From: Bradyrhizobium sp. LMTR 3
Lineage (GTDB): Bacteria > Pseudomonadota > Alphaproteobacteria > Rhizobiales > Xanthobacteraceae
Length of the DNA: 64,000 nucleotides
Assembly: GCF_001693485.1 (NCBI RefSeq)
Contig: NZ_MAXC01000005.1
Coordinates: forward strand, 62,001-126,000
Direction: 5' to 3'
This document shows, piece by piece, positions 32,852 through 41,371 of this stretch (position 1 is its first letter; each line of letters begins with the position of its first letter). The position numbers were made by a program, and so were the translations under genes. The notes under the pieces were generated by a model that worked only from the letters and a program-made list of their open reading frames with translations, was not told where the DNA came from and ran no database searches.

Positions 32852-34044
32852 CAGGGTTCGATGCCGCGCATTGCCAGCACCGTCTTCATGCGCCGCGTTG
32901 CCAGTTCGGGGTTGGAGAGCAGCCCAGCTTTATCCGCAAGGCGAAACAGTTCGGCCAGATGCAGCGTCGAGCGCGTGCTCTCCTGCCCGCCGACCATGGT
33001 GAAATGATCCTGATGGCCGTTGAGATAGGCCATGAACACGATGCCGGTCTTGTAGAACCGCGTCGGCGCCTTGAAGATATGTCGCGACAGCGGCACCGTC
33101 GGCCCCAATACGTCATGGAAACCGGCCTCGTCGCCGGCAGCCAGCCGCGACAGCGCGTAGGAAGCCGCCGGCGCGATGGCATCGAAGATGCCGAGCAGCG
33201 CATGCGAAAAACCTCGCTCGTCGCCCGCAATCAGTTCGGCGTAGTTGAAATCGTCGCCGGTATACATCTTGACGTTCTTGTCCAGCCGCCGGCGCATGTC
33301 GATCTCGCGCTGCTTGTCGAGCAGCGAGACTTTTACGCCGTCGACCTTGGCGGCGTTGGCGTTGATGATGGCAACCGCCGTATCCATCGCCTTGTCGAGA
33401 TCGGCCGTTCCCCAATAGCCCGACAGCGCCGGATCGAACATGTCGCCGAGCCAGTGGATGATCATGGGCTCGCGAACCTGTGACAGCACCCGATTGTAGA
33501 CCTTTGCATAGTCGTCGGCGCTACGGCCAAGCTTTGCCAATGCGCGCGAGGCCATCAGGATGATGCGGCCGCCGGCCTTCTCGACCGCCGCGATCTGTTC
33601 CTCATAGGCGCGGATCACGTCGTCGATCGATTTTGCGTCTTCCACTGCGAGGTGGTCGGTGCCGGCGCCGGAAAACACCAGCGCATTGTCCTTCGCTTTC
33701 GCAGCCTTCACCGAACGCTGGATCAATTCCAGCGAGGTCGGCCAGTCCAGCCCCATGCCGCGCTGCGCGGTGTCCATCGCCTCGGCGACGCCAAGGCCGA
33801 GATCCCAGACATGCTCGCGGAACGCGATGGTGCGGTCCCAGTCGATGGCGGATGTCAGCCACGGGTCGTTGTCGGCGAGTGGGTCCGCCACGACGTGCGC
33901 GGCCGAGAAGGCCACGCGGTTGAGCGCACCTTCAAGCTTCGCCGGAAACGTCCGCGACGCCGCCAGGCGATAATCCTCGATTTTGTGATTCCCGGTCGGC
34001 AGCTTCAGCGATAGCGATGACATCGGCAGGACTGGCTTGTTCAT
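32851..34044 (-). CDS. DUF993 / dihydrodipicolinate-synthase-like TIM-barrel protein
   Basis: This 397-residue protein is recognised as DUF993, a distant relative of dihydrodipicolinate synthase/N-acetylneuraminate lyase aldolases. Supporting blocks are RVAFSAAHVVADPLADNDPW, RGMGLDWPTSLELIQRS, GAGTDHLAVEDAKSIDDVI and GVKVSLLDKQREIDMRRRL, where VKVSLLDK may hold the Schiff-base Lys. Such enzymes cleave 2-keto-3-deoxy acids or similar. It lies between a Gfo/Idh/MocA dehydrogenase (12-base gap) and the TIM-barrel epimerase (1-base overlap). The exact reaction is not known. Confidence 0.85.
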   Translation of the reverse strand: MNKPVLPMSSLSLKLPTGNHKIEDYRLAASRTFPAKLEGALNRVAFSAAHVVADPLADNDPWLTSAIDWDRTIAFREHVWDLGLGVAEAMDTAQRGMGLDWPTSLELIQRSVKAAKAKDNALVFSGAGTDHLAVEDAKSIDDVIRAYEEQIAAVEKAGGRIILMASRALAKLGRSADDYAKVYNRVLSQVREPMIIHWLGDMFDPALSGYWGTADLDKAMDTAVAIINANAAKVDGVKVSLLDKQREIDMRRRLDKNVKMYTGDDFNYAELIAGDERGFSHALLGIFDAIAPAASYALSRLAAGDEAGFHDVLGPTVPLSRHIFKAPTRFYKTGIVFMAYLNGHQDHFTMVGGQESTRSTLHLAELFRLADKAGLLSNPELATRRMKTVLAMRGIEP

Positions 34045-34056
34045 GCTTAAGCCTCC

Positions 34057-35208
34057 TCACACCTTGATCGGGGCAACGTCGATCCAGCGCCGCTCGCGCC
34101 AGCTCTGCAGCGCGCATTCGGCGAGTTGCACGCCCTTGGCGCCTTCCAGCAGCGTGTATTTGTAGGGCGCGTCCTCGCAGACGTGGCGGATGAACATCTC
34201 CCACTGCTCCTTGAAGCCGTTGTCGTAGACAACGTTGTCGGGAACCTTCTGCCAATCGGCATAGAAATCATGGGTGCGCTTCTCGTCCGGATTCCACACC
34301 GGCCGCGGCGTCGCCTGGCGCGCCTGGATCACGCAGTCGGTCAGGCCTGCCACCGCGGAGCCGTGCGTGCCGTCGACCTGGAAGGTCACGAGGTCGTCGC
34401 GGTAGACGCGCGTCACCCAGCTCATGTTGATATGCGCGATCACGCCGCCCTTGAGGCGGAACGTGGCATAGGCGGAATCATCGGCGGTCGCCGTGTACTT
34501 CTTGCCCTTTTCGTCGAAACGCTCGGGGATGTCGGTCGTGCCGAGGCAGGAGATGCTCTCGACCTCGCCGAAGAGATTGTCGAGCACGTAGCGCCAGTGG
34601 CAGACCATGTCGAGGATGATGCCGCCGCCGTCCTCGCTGCGATAATTCCATGACGGCCGCTGCGCCTCCTGCCAGCCGCCCTCGAACACCCAGTAGCCGA
34701 ACTCGCCGCGCACCGAGAGCATGCGGCCGAAGAACCCGGAATCGCGCAGGAAGGCGAGCTTCTTCAAGCCCGGCAGGAACAGCTTGTCCTGCACCGTGCC
34801 GTGCTTGACGCCCCTGGTCTTGGCGAGCTTCAGCACCTGGATCGCCTCCTCCAGGTTGGTCGCGATCGGCTTTTCGCAATAGACGTGCTTGCCGGCCTCG
34901 ATCGCCTTGGTCAGCAGCGAGGGGCGCGCCTGCGTAGTGGCGGCGTCGAAGAAGATCGTATCGCTCTTGTCGGCCAGCGCCTTCTCGAGATCGGTGGACC
35001 AGCGCTCCACATTGAAGCGCTTGGCGAGCCGTTCCACCTTGTCCGCATCGCGGGCGATCAGGATCGGATCGGGCAGCATGCGGTCGCCGTTCGACAGCAG
35101 CACGCCGCCCTGGTCGCGGATCGCGATGATGGAGCGGATCAGATGCTGGTTCAGCCCCATGCGGCCGGTCACGCCGTTCATGATCAGGCCGAGGCGTTTG
35201 GTCGTCAT
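34057..35208 (-). CDS. Gfo/Idh/MocA-family NAD(P)-dependent oxidoreductase
   Basis: The 383-residue enzyme has an N-terminal Rossmann fold (LGLIMNGVTGRMGLNQH), the family EKP motif in VYCEKPIATN with the catalytic Lys, and the second-domain WNYRSEDGGGIILDMVCHW giving the conserved Asp/His pair. Members oxidise hydroxyls of sugars, polyols or inositols. The Gly-rich loop is NGVTGRMG rather than GxGxxG, close to dihydrodipicolinate-reductase-like members. ATG 35208 overlaps the enolase-family stop (ATGA), so the two are translated together. Confidence 0.88.
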   Translation of the reverse strand: MTTKRLGLIMNGVTGRMGLNQHLIRSIIAIRDQGGVLLSNGDRMLPDPILIARDADKVERLAKRFNVERWSTDLEKALADKSDTIFFDAATTQARPSLLTKAIEAGKHVYCEKPIATNLEEAIQVLKLAKTRGVKHGTVQDKLFLPGLKKLAFLRDSGFFGRMLSVRGEFGYWVFEGGWQEAQRPSWNYRSEDGGGIILDMVCHWRYVLDNLFGEVESISCLGTTDIPERFDEKGKKYTATADDSAYATFRLKGGVIAHINMSWVTRVYRDDLVTFQVDGTHGSAVAGLTDCVIQARQATPRPVWNPDEKRTHDFYADWQKVPDNVVYDNGFKEQWEMFIRHVCEDAPYKYTLLEGAKGVQLAECALQSWRERRWIDVAPIKV

Positions 35209-36608
35209 ACTGCTTTCTCCAAAGGAATTCTGGCTGTGGGCTGCGCGAGCGGCGACATCGCGGACCAGTCCGGATGCGTGGCCGTGGCGAAGCCAGGTGT
35301 GGTCAGCGATCTCGTCAGGAGATCGCCGTCATGGATCGCGAGACGAATTTTATTGCCGTCGCGGACGTAGAGATCGGGATGGCCCGCGAGAAACGCCTTC
35401 GCCTCCGCGGCCGGCGTGTCGCCAAAACCGTCGACGTAATGGTGGCCGTTGCGCTCGGCGTGGGTGACGCCGATCAGTGCACCAAGCGCGAGGTCCTGCT
35501 GCACGGCAAGGCCCGCCTGGCAGGTGAGGTCCTCACCGGAGATGAAGCATTTTTCGCCGGCGTCGCTCCATTTGGCCGCGCGCGTAGCATTGATGATGGC
35601 CTTGTAGATCCCCTTGCAGGATTTCGACGAGATGCCGCTATAGCCGAGCGCCCGCGCCACCGGGAAGGCGTCGTAGGAATCGTCGGCCTCGTCGACGATG
35701 AAATCGCGCCGCGCCAACGCGCCGAGCGGCGATTGGCGCGTAATATCGCGCGGCATCGGCTGCTCGATATAGAGGAGCTTTTGCGCGATCGGCCGCAGCG
35801 CGGCGTCGCGGTCGAGCCGCTCGACAAGCGCATTCAATGCAGCGAGGTCGGCGTACTGTTCATTGGCATCGAGCGTGACGCGGTAATCGTACGACAGCGT
35901 CGCCAGTTCATTGCCGATCCGGATCAGCCGATCGGCATCGTGCGCGGGGTCGCCGTTTAGCTTGAGCTTGAAGTAGCGCGCGCCGGCGTTTTCTCTGATG
36001 TCGGCAACGCCGCCCTCGCCTTCGACCTTGTCGTCCATGCCGACCGTATGCCGGATCGCGACGCGCTCCAGCCGCTTGCGGGCTGCGAGAAAGCGCGACA
36101 CGTCATCATCGCCGAGATCGCGCGACAGGCGTGCATCCACGCCTGCGATGTTGTCGGCCATGCCGTCGAAGAAGCTGGTTGCCGTGCAACGCAGCAGCGC
36201 GTCGAGAATCGCCTTGTCGATTTCGGCCGGCCCGTAGGCCGCCGCCAGCGGCGGAATGTCTTCTCGCGCGCAGGCTTCAATCTGCGCGCCGATGCAGGCC
36301 GCATGCAGGCCGAACGCAGTCTCGAAGCCGGAATACGCCAGGTAGATGCCGCGCGCGATCAGAAGCGAGCGCCGCAGCTCCTCGACTGTCTGCTCTGGCG
36401 CGAGATGCGGCCGCTTGTCGAACCATTTTGGAACCAGGAACTCGGCGCTCGCGCCGGCAGCCCTGCCCTTGCCTTCGACTTCGATCTCGACGCGCACAAA
36501 GGCCTGCGGCGTCGCATTGATGACGACCGCGCCGAACCGGAACGGCCGGGCGAAGGTGACCGGACGTTCAAAGAAGGAGATGTCTCGTACGGCCAGGCGT
36601 AACGGCAT
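35205..36608 (-). CDS. Mandelate racemase/muconate-lactonising (enolase superfamily) enzyme
   Basis: This 467-residue protein is longer than usual (about 380). It shows the enolase-superfamily active-site ladder: YFKLKLNG (KxK base), TLDANEQY (metal Asp), LYIEQPMP (metal Glu), FIVDEADDSYD (third ligand), SSKSCKGIYKA (second Lys) and VTHAERNGHH. The N-terminal capping domain is extended. The reaction is proton abstraction next to a carboxylate, so acid-sugar dehydration, racemisation or cycloisomerisation are all possible. It follows the ABC ATPase gene by 11 bases and overlaps the dehydrogenase gene, so it probably acts on the imported compound or its oxidised form. Confidence 0.85.
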   Translation of the reverse strand: MPLRLAVRDISFFERPVTFARPFRFGAVVINATPQAFVRVEIEVEGKGRAAGASAEFLVPKWFDKRPHLAPEQTVEELRRSLLIARGIYLAYSGFETAFGLHAACIGAQIEACAREDIPPLAAAYGPAEIDKAILDALLRCTATSFFDGMADNIAGVDARLSRDLGDDDVSRFLAARKRLERVAIRHTVGMDDKVEGEGGVADIRENAGARYFKLKLNGDPAHDADRLIRIGNELATLSYDYRVTLDANEQYADLAALNALVERLDRDAALRPIAQKLLYIEQPMPRDITRQSPLGALARRDFIVDEADDSYDAFPVARALGYSGISSKSCKGIYKAIINATRAAKWSDAGEKCFISGEDLTCQAGLAVQQDLALGALIGVTHAERNGHHYVDGFGDTPAAEAKAFLAGHPDLYVRDGNKIRLAIHDGDLLTRSLTTPGFATATHPDWSAMSPLAQPTARIPLEKAV

Positions 36609-36619
36609 CGAGCCAGCTT

Positions 36620-37468
36620 TCAGTCCAGCGCGCTTTGGGTGAAGAAGTGCTTGCGAATCCGCTGCACCAATTCGGTGAAGGCGGGATCGGCCATCGCGTC
36701 GAGCGAGCGCGGGCGCGGCAGCGGCACGTCGTAGATCGCAGCGATCGCGCCGGGCCGCTCGGTCATGACAAGCACGCGATCGGCCAGGAACACGGCTTCC
36801 GGAATTGAGTGCGTGATCAGCAGGACGGTCTTGCCGGTTTCGCGCTGGATGCGCATGAGCTCGACGTTCATCTTCTCGCGCGTCATGGCATCGAGGGCGC
36901 CGAACGGCTCGTCCATCAGCATAATCTTGGGATCGTGCACCAGCGCGCGGCAGATCGAGGCGCGTTGCTGCATGCCGCCGGACAATTGCCAGGGCAATTT
37001 CTTCTCAAAGCCCTCGAGGCCGACCATCTTCAACAGCGCTTTCGCCCGCGGCAGATATTCGTCGCGCGGCAATTTCTTCATGTCGATCGGCAACATCACG
37101 TTGGAGAGGATGTTGCGCCAGGGCAGCAGCAACGCGTTCTGGAACACGATGCCGACATTGCCGTGCGGTTTTGTAACTTGCTCGCCTTCGACCAGAATCT
37201 CCCCCGTCGACGGCGCGAGCAGCCCGGAGATCATCTTCAACAGCGTGGACTTGCCGCAGCCGGACGGGCCGACCACGACAAAGAACTCGCCCTCGTTGAT
37301 GTGGAAATCCAGCGGCCGCAGCGACGGCACGTCGCCGTCCCGCGAACGATAGGTTTTTGAGACGCCTGACAGCGTGATCCCGGACGCAGCGCCGCTGGCG
37401 CGATCGGATACCAGACGCAGATGCGCGGCTGGTTGGTCGATCTCGGTTGGTTTGGTCGCAGGATTCAT
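36620..37468 (-). CDS. ABC transporter ATP-binding protein, SsuB/TauB/NitD type
   Basis: The 282-residue ATPase has Walker A GPSGCGKST, Q-loop FQNALLLPWRN, signature LSGGMQQRA, Walker B IMLMDEPFGALD and H-loop ITHSIPEAVF, the pattern of taurine/sulfonate/nitrate/NMT1-type importers. An N-terminal extension of about 30 residues precedes the domain. It works with the permease at 38637 and binding protein at 37583. A family A repeat lies between it and the binding protein gene. Confidence 0.92.
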   Translation of the reverse strand: MNPATKPTEIDQPAAHLRLVSDRASGAASGITLSGVSKTYRSRDGDVPSLRPLDFHINEGEFFVVVGPSGCGKSTLLKMISGLLAPSTGEILVEGEQVTKPHGNVGIVFQNALLLPWRNILSNVMLPIDMKKLPRDEYLPRAKALLKMVGLEGFEKKLPWQLSGGMQQRASICRALVHDPKIMLMDEPFGALDAMTREKMNVELMRIQRETGKTVLLITHSIPEAVFLADRVLVMTERPGAIAAIYDVPLPRPRSLDAMADPAFTELVQRIRKHFFTQSALD

Positions 37469-37492
37469 TTAGCTCATTCCGTTGTCGAGATG

Positions 37493-37578
37493 CCCGTCAT
37501 TCCGGGATGGTCCGAAGGACCAGACCCGGAATCTCGAGATTCCGGGTTCGATGCTGCGCATCGCCCCGGAATGACGGC
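37493..37578. repeat. Dispersed palindromic repeat, family A copy 2
   Basis: Opposite orientation to 771-856 and nearly identical over about 80 bases, including GGTCCGAAGGACC and AATCTCGAGATT hairpins. It lies between the binding protein and the ATPase inside the operon. Confidence 0.9.
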
Positions 37579-37582
37579 TTAT

Positions 37583-38581
37583 TTACGAACCGCCCTGCGG
37601 CAGGTAGTCGTTGGTATAAAACGCCTTCGGATTGTCCTTGGCCTTGGCATCCAACCCGCCATATTCGACCATCAGATTGACCGTGTCAGTCATGTTCTGG
37701 TCGGTCACCTGGAACGGCCGCTTGTTCTTGGTTTCAGCCGTGCGGTACAGCGGGATCGTCAGCTCAAAACCCTTCGTCAGCGTCTCGATCTTGCCGCCTT
37801 TCGGGTTGGCATCCAGGATCGACTGCGCCGCGCCCTTCGGATCCTTCTCGGCGGCTTCGACCGCTTTCGTCGTCGCCGACATGAAGCGCTTGACGAGATC
37901 GGCATTGGCCTTGACGAAATCGGTGTTGGCGACGACGCCCGAGCAGACCATGTTGATGCCGTAGTCGGCGAACTTGATCGCGTTGACGTCCTTACCCGTC
38001 GCGTCCTTGATCTTCATCGACTGGTCCATGACATAGCCGAGCAACAGGTCAGCCTGGCCGTTGATGACGGCGTTGAGCTTGGTCTGGCCGTCGCCGGCCA
38101 CCGTCTGGAAGTCGCTTTCCTTCAGGCCGGTCTTCTTCAAAAACAGCGGCCAGATCTGTGTCATCGAGTCCGCAGGCGTGATCGCCACCGTCTTGCCCTT
38201 GATGTCCTCGGGCTTCTTGATGTTCTTTTCGACAAAGCCCATCGCCGACATCGGACTGGTCTGCAGCAGCACGCCGGTGGCCACGATCGGGGCACCCTTC
38301 ACGGCCGCGCGCATCATGGTGGGCACGTCGACATAGCCGAAATTGGCGGTCTTGGCCGCAACGGCCTGCGTGGTCGCCGCCGAGCCGCGGCCTTCCTGGA
38401 TCTCGAGGTCGATGCCCTCGGCGGCGTAAATGCCCTTGGCCTTGCCGTAATAGAACGGCGCGTGCTCGCCATAGACGTACCAGTTCAGCATTAGCACGAC
38501 CTTGTCGGCGGCCGATGCCGGAAGCACCGAAAGCGCGGTCCAGATCAGGGCGGCGGAGATCGCCGTTATCACTCGTATCAT
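37583..38581 (-). CDS. NMT1/THI5-like ABC transporter substrate-binding protein
   Basis: The 332-residue lipid-free binding protein has a signal peptide (MIRVITAISAALIWTALS to ASAADKV) and the NMT1/SsuA fold opening VVLMLNWYVYGEHAPFYYGK with GIYAAEGIDLEIQEGRGS and TANFGYVDVPTMM. Ligands of this family include hydroxymethylpyrimidine precursors, riboflavin, sulfonates and aromatic acids. ATG 38581 is preferred: GGGAGG lies six bases upstream, whereas for ATG 38587 it would be immediately adjacent. The open frame to 38674 would overlap the permease. Confidence 0.92.
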   Translation of the reverse strand: MIRVITAISAALIWTALSVLPASAADKVVLMLNWYVYGEHAPFYYGKAKGIYAAEGIDLEIQEGRGSAATTQAVAAKTANFGYVDVPTMMRAAVKGAPIVATGVLLQTSPMSAMGFVEKNIKKPEDIKGKTVAITPADSMTQIWPLFLKKTGLKESDFQTVAGDGQTKLNAVINGQADLLLGYVMDQSMKIKDATGKDVNAIKFADYGINMVCSGVVANTDFVKANADLVKRFMSATTKAVEAAEKDPKGAAQSILDANPKGGKIETLTKGFELTIPLYRTAETKNKRPFQVTDQNMTDTVNLMVEYGGLDAKAKDNPKAFYTNDYLPQGGS

Positions 38582-38636
38582 GGTCATCCTCCCGTTTGGT
38601 GATGCAGCCCTTGGATAGGCCGCCTGTTGGTTTGGC

Positions 38637-39464
38637 TTAGGAAGCAAAAATGATGTCCTCGCGCTGGCTGACATGCCAGGGAATCACGAGGCGCTCGATC
38701 CGATCGACGACCCAGAACAGGACGACGCCGAGCAGCGCCAGGATCACCAGCGCCGCAAACATCGTCGGCAGGTCGAAGGTGCCGATCGAGCGCTGCATCA
38801 CGTAGCCGATGCCGGAATTGGAGCCGACGAACTCGCCGACGACAGCACCGACGACGGCAAGCGTCACCGAGACCTTCAGGCCGGAAAAAATCGCCGGCAT
38901 CGCGTGCGGCAGGTTGACGGCGCGAAACACCTGAAAACGGCTTCCCTGCATCGCGCGGGCGAGATCGACCATGTCGGGATCGACCGACTTAAAGCCCTGC
39001 ACGGCCGACACCACGACGGGGAAAAACCCGAGCAGGAACGCCGAGATCACCTTTGGGATGATGCCGAAGCCAAACCACACCACGAACAGCGGCGCGATCG
39101 CGATCTTCGGCACAGATTGGGAGAACACCAGCAGCGGATAGACATAGCTCTCCACCGTCTTCGATCCGGCAATCAGCATCGCGACGGGAATGCCGAACAG
39201 CGCCGACAGCGCAAAGCCACAGATCGTGGCGTAAGTGGTGGGCCAGGCCTGCCGCAGCAGTTCCGGCCAATCCGTCCGCAGCACCGCCACGACATCGCCC
39301 GGCGCCGGGATCTGGTAGGCCGGAATCTGGAACAGGCGGATGGTGAGGTCCCACATCACCACGATGAACAGCAGGAACAAGAACGGCCGCACCCACGCCG
39401 CGTTCAGCGCTTTCGACACGCCACTCTCGCGCTTCAGCTCGGCCACGTCCCGCTCCCTGGTCAT
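38637..39464 (-). CDS. ABC transporter permease, SsuC/TauC type
   Basis: This 275-residue permease has about six membrane helices and the binding-protein-dependent EAA loop (MVDLARAMQGSRFQVFRAVN, then LPHAMPAIFSGLKVSV). PAPGDVVAVLRTDWPELLRQ is the typical first periplasmic segment of the taurine/sulfonate group. It is the first gene of the operon running to 31988. Binding protein and ATPase follow in order. Confidence 0.92.
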   Translation of the reverse strand: MTRERDVAELKRESGVSKALNAAWVRPFLFLLFIVVMWDLTIRLFQIPAYQIPAPGDVVAVLRTDWPELLRQAWPTTYATICGFALSALFGIPVAMLIAGSKTVESYVYPLLVFSQSVPKIAIAPLFVVWFGFGIIPKVISAFLLGFFPVVVSAVQGFKSVDPDMVDLARAMQGSRFQVFRAVNLPHAMPAIFSGLKVSVTLAVVGAVVGEFVGSNSGIGYVMQRSIGTFDLPTMFAALVILALLGVVLFWVVDRIERLVIPWHVSQREDIIFAS

Positions 39465-39519
39465 CGTCTTATGGACGGGAAATTAACCCGTTGGATAAAT
39501 ACTGGCAAGCGGGTTTGGT

Positions 39520-39534
39520 GTGACAATTTGTGAC
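39520..39534. promoter_or_regulatory. Short direct repeat before the catabolic operon
   Basis: GTGAC-AATTT-GTGAC gives two sites one helical turn apart, 56 bases upstream of the permease ATG. It is a possible regulator site; evidence is only the repeat and its position. Confidence 0.3.
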
Positions 39535-39575
39535 TTTCGGAGCCGAATTTGGCGGCTCGCAACCCGGATAATTCC

Positions 39576-39700
39576 CGTCGCCCCTGCGAACGCAGGGGCC
39601 CATAACCACAAGTGGGTGTTTTGCGACGGCTGGGGCCACCACACGGTGCAACAACTGGAAGCGGTGGTTATGGGTTCCTGCGAGAACGCAGGAACGACGG
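39576..39700. repeat. Dispersed repeat, family D copy 1
   Basis: CGCCCCTGCGAACGCAGGGG at one end and GGTTCCTGCGAGAACGCAGG at the other are hairpins facing each other across CATAACCACA/GGTTATGGG. Related copies lie at 50902, 53701 and a single hairpin at 47130. It sits directly after the tetR stop. Confidence 0.8.
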
Positions 39701-39701
39701 C

Positions 39702-40409
39702 TCACACCGGCTGATGCGCTGGCGGCCGGACGCCCTGCCCCACGGTCTTGCCGAAATCCGCGGTCGATTTCCCCGTCAGCGCCGCCAGCACCAGCGCCAC
39801 CATATGGGCGAGGCGCTCGTCCCTCGCCTCCTTCTTCAGGAGGTCGCGACCGAAGATCACGGAAAGCGTCGCGCTGTTGGAAAGATAGAAGAAGCACAGC
39901 GCGGCGATCGAAATATAGAGCTGGACGGGATCGACGGCGACGCGGAAATCGCCGCTTTCGACGCCGCGCGTCACCACAGTGCGGATCATCTCGACAAACG
40001 GCGAATGCATCGACTTCACTTTGGTCGAGCGCTTCAGATGGCGCGCTTTTGCAAGGTTCTCGGTGTTGAGCAGCGCCAAAAACTCTGGGTTGCGGAGGAA
40101 ATAATTCCAGGTGAAATCGATCAGCCGTTCGATCGCCTCGGGCGGATCGAGATGTTCGAGATCGAGCCCGCGCTCCTCGGAGCGGATCTTCTCATAGGCG
40201 CCTTCGAGCACCGCGAGGTAGAGGTCTTCCTTGTTGCCGACATGGTAGTACAGCATGCGCTTGTTGGCGCCGGCATTGGCCGCGATGCGGTCGACGCGCG
40301 CGCCGGCCAGGCCATGGGCGGCGAATTCCTGCTTGGCGGCCTCGAGAATGCGAAGCCGCATCCCCTCGGGGTCGCGCTGCCATTTCTGAACGCGTTTTGC
40401 CTTTGCCAA
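39702..40409 (-). CDS. TetR-family transcriptional regulator
   Basis: The 235-residue regulator (219 from the first ATG, 40361) has a TetR HTH: LRILEAAKQEFAAHGLAGAR, VDRIAANAGANKRMLYYHVG, NKEDLYLAVLEGAY. I take the TTG at 40409 as start because the family keeps a KRVQKWQRDPEG lead before the HTH, but this is uncertain. The C-terminal ligand domain includes WNYFLRNPEFLALLNTENLA, as in RutR-like regulators. It lies upstream of the catabolic operon on the same strand and after the glutamate dehydrogenase/VOC pair; either could be its target. Confidence 0.82.
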   Translation of the reverse strand: MAKAKRVQKWQRDPEGMRLRILEAAKQEFAAHGLAGARVDRIAANAGANKRMLYYHVGNKEDLYLAVLEGAYEKIRSEERGLDLEHLDPPEAIERLIDFTWNYFLRNPEFLALLNTENLAKARHLKRSTKVKSMHSPFVEMIRTVVTRGVESGDFRVAVDPVQLYISIAALCFFYLSNSATLSVIFGRDLLKKEARDERLAHMVALVLAALTGKSTADFGKTVGQGVRPPAHQPV

Positions 40410-40486
40410 ATCAGTTGCCCGTTGGTCGCATCGGCAAGCTGTAGCATGCAGGGAAGCGTTTGAGAATGAAGGTTGTTCACCTCCCC

Positions 40487-41371
40487 TCACGCGTCCTTCC
40501 CCGCCGACGGCTGTACCAGCAGCGTGGGCACGCCGCATGTGCCGTTCCGTACCGTCATCACCCGCGTTCCCGGCTTGCGGCCGGTGCGGACTTCCGAGAC
40601 GTCGACGCCGGCCTGGACCAGCCGCGCATGGGTGGCGTCGATGTCGGTGACGCGCCAGCACAGGCCGCGAAGCTTGTCTTGAAGGTTGTCTTGAAATTTG
40701 TCTCGAAGTTTGTCCTGCGACGTATCCGTCTCCTTGCCCGGCCGGTGCGTGACCTCGACGACGAGGTCGCCGCAGCGGAAGAACATCAGCCGACCCCAAT
40801 CGGGGTGCGAGCGGTCGAGCGCCATGTCGAGGCCGAGCCGCGCACCGTAGAGCGCTGCGGCCCGTTCCGGGTCCGACGTCGAGACCACGACATGGTCCAG
40901 CGCCGTGATCGATCCGGGCGTGGTTCGCACCGACAGCGGGCGCTCCTTGTCGCGCTCGAGGAAAAACATGCGGACGCCGCGCGTGGCCTCCGTTGCCGCG
41001 CGCGTGCGCTTCCACGACAGCACGGCACCCGAGATCGCGTCGCGGCTTTCGACGTCGGCGATCACGTCCGGCTTCAGCGTCAGCCGGTCGAGCCTGCGAT
41101 GCATTTTGGCGATGTCGCTGGTACGGTAGCAGATGCTTGCGAGCCCCTCGCCTTGCGCGGCAAGAACGCTGCGAAGCCGGTCGGCGTTGGCGCCCTCGCC
41201 GCTCGGCGCCATCAATTCCAGCGTGGTGTTGTCGAGCGTGAACAGGACGCGGTCGGCGCCGTCCCCGCTGTTCTGCCAGGCCGGTGCGCGGGCAAACAAG
41301 GTCTGGTAAGCGGCGGAGGCTGCGTTGATGTCGCCGGTGAGAACGACGACGTGATCGAGGCCGGTGATCAC
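40487..41371 (-). CDS. Two-domain VOC (glyoxalase-like) protein
   Basis: The 294-residue protein holds two vicinal-oxygen-chelate units: GLDHVVVLTGDINAASAAYQ at the N-terminus and ALDHVVVSTSDPERAAALYG in the middle, each with a later paired half. The first half resembles glyoxalase-like domains with ITGLDHVVVL starts. Start is the GTG at 41371, overlapping the TGA of glutamate dehydrogenase (GTGA). A 12-bp tandem expansion (40673-40720) inserts SQDKLRDKFQDNLQDKL between the last strands. Metal-dependent isomerase, dioxygenase or resistance roles are all possible; function unknown. Confidence 0.82.
   Translation of the reverse strand: MITGLDHVVVLTGDINAASAAYQTLFARAPAWQNSGDGADRVLFTLDNTTLELMAPSGEGANADRLRSVLAAQGEGLASICYRTSDIAKMHRRLDRLTLKPDVIADVESRDAISGAVLSWKRTRAATEATRGVRMFFLERDKERPLSVRTTPGSITALDHVVVSTSDPERAAALYGARLGLDMALDRSHPDWGRLMFFRCGDLVVEVTHRPGKETDTSQDKLRDKFQDNLQDKLRGLCWRVTDIDATHARLVQAGVDVSEVRTGRKPGTRVMTVRNGTCGVPTLLVQPSAGKDA
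40673..40720 (-). repeat. 12-bp tandem repeat inside the VOC gene
   Basis: Four 12-bp units (CTTGTCTTGAAG, GTTGTCTTGAAA, TTTGTCTCGAAG, TTTGTCCTGCGA) lie head to tail and encode a four-residue period of the QDKL type. They are in frame. Confidence 0.9.
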
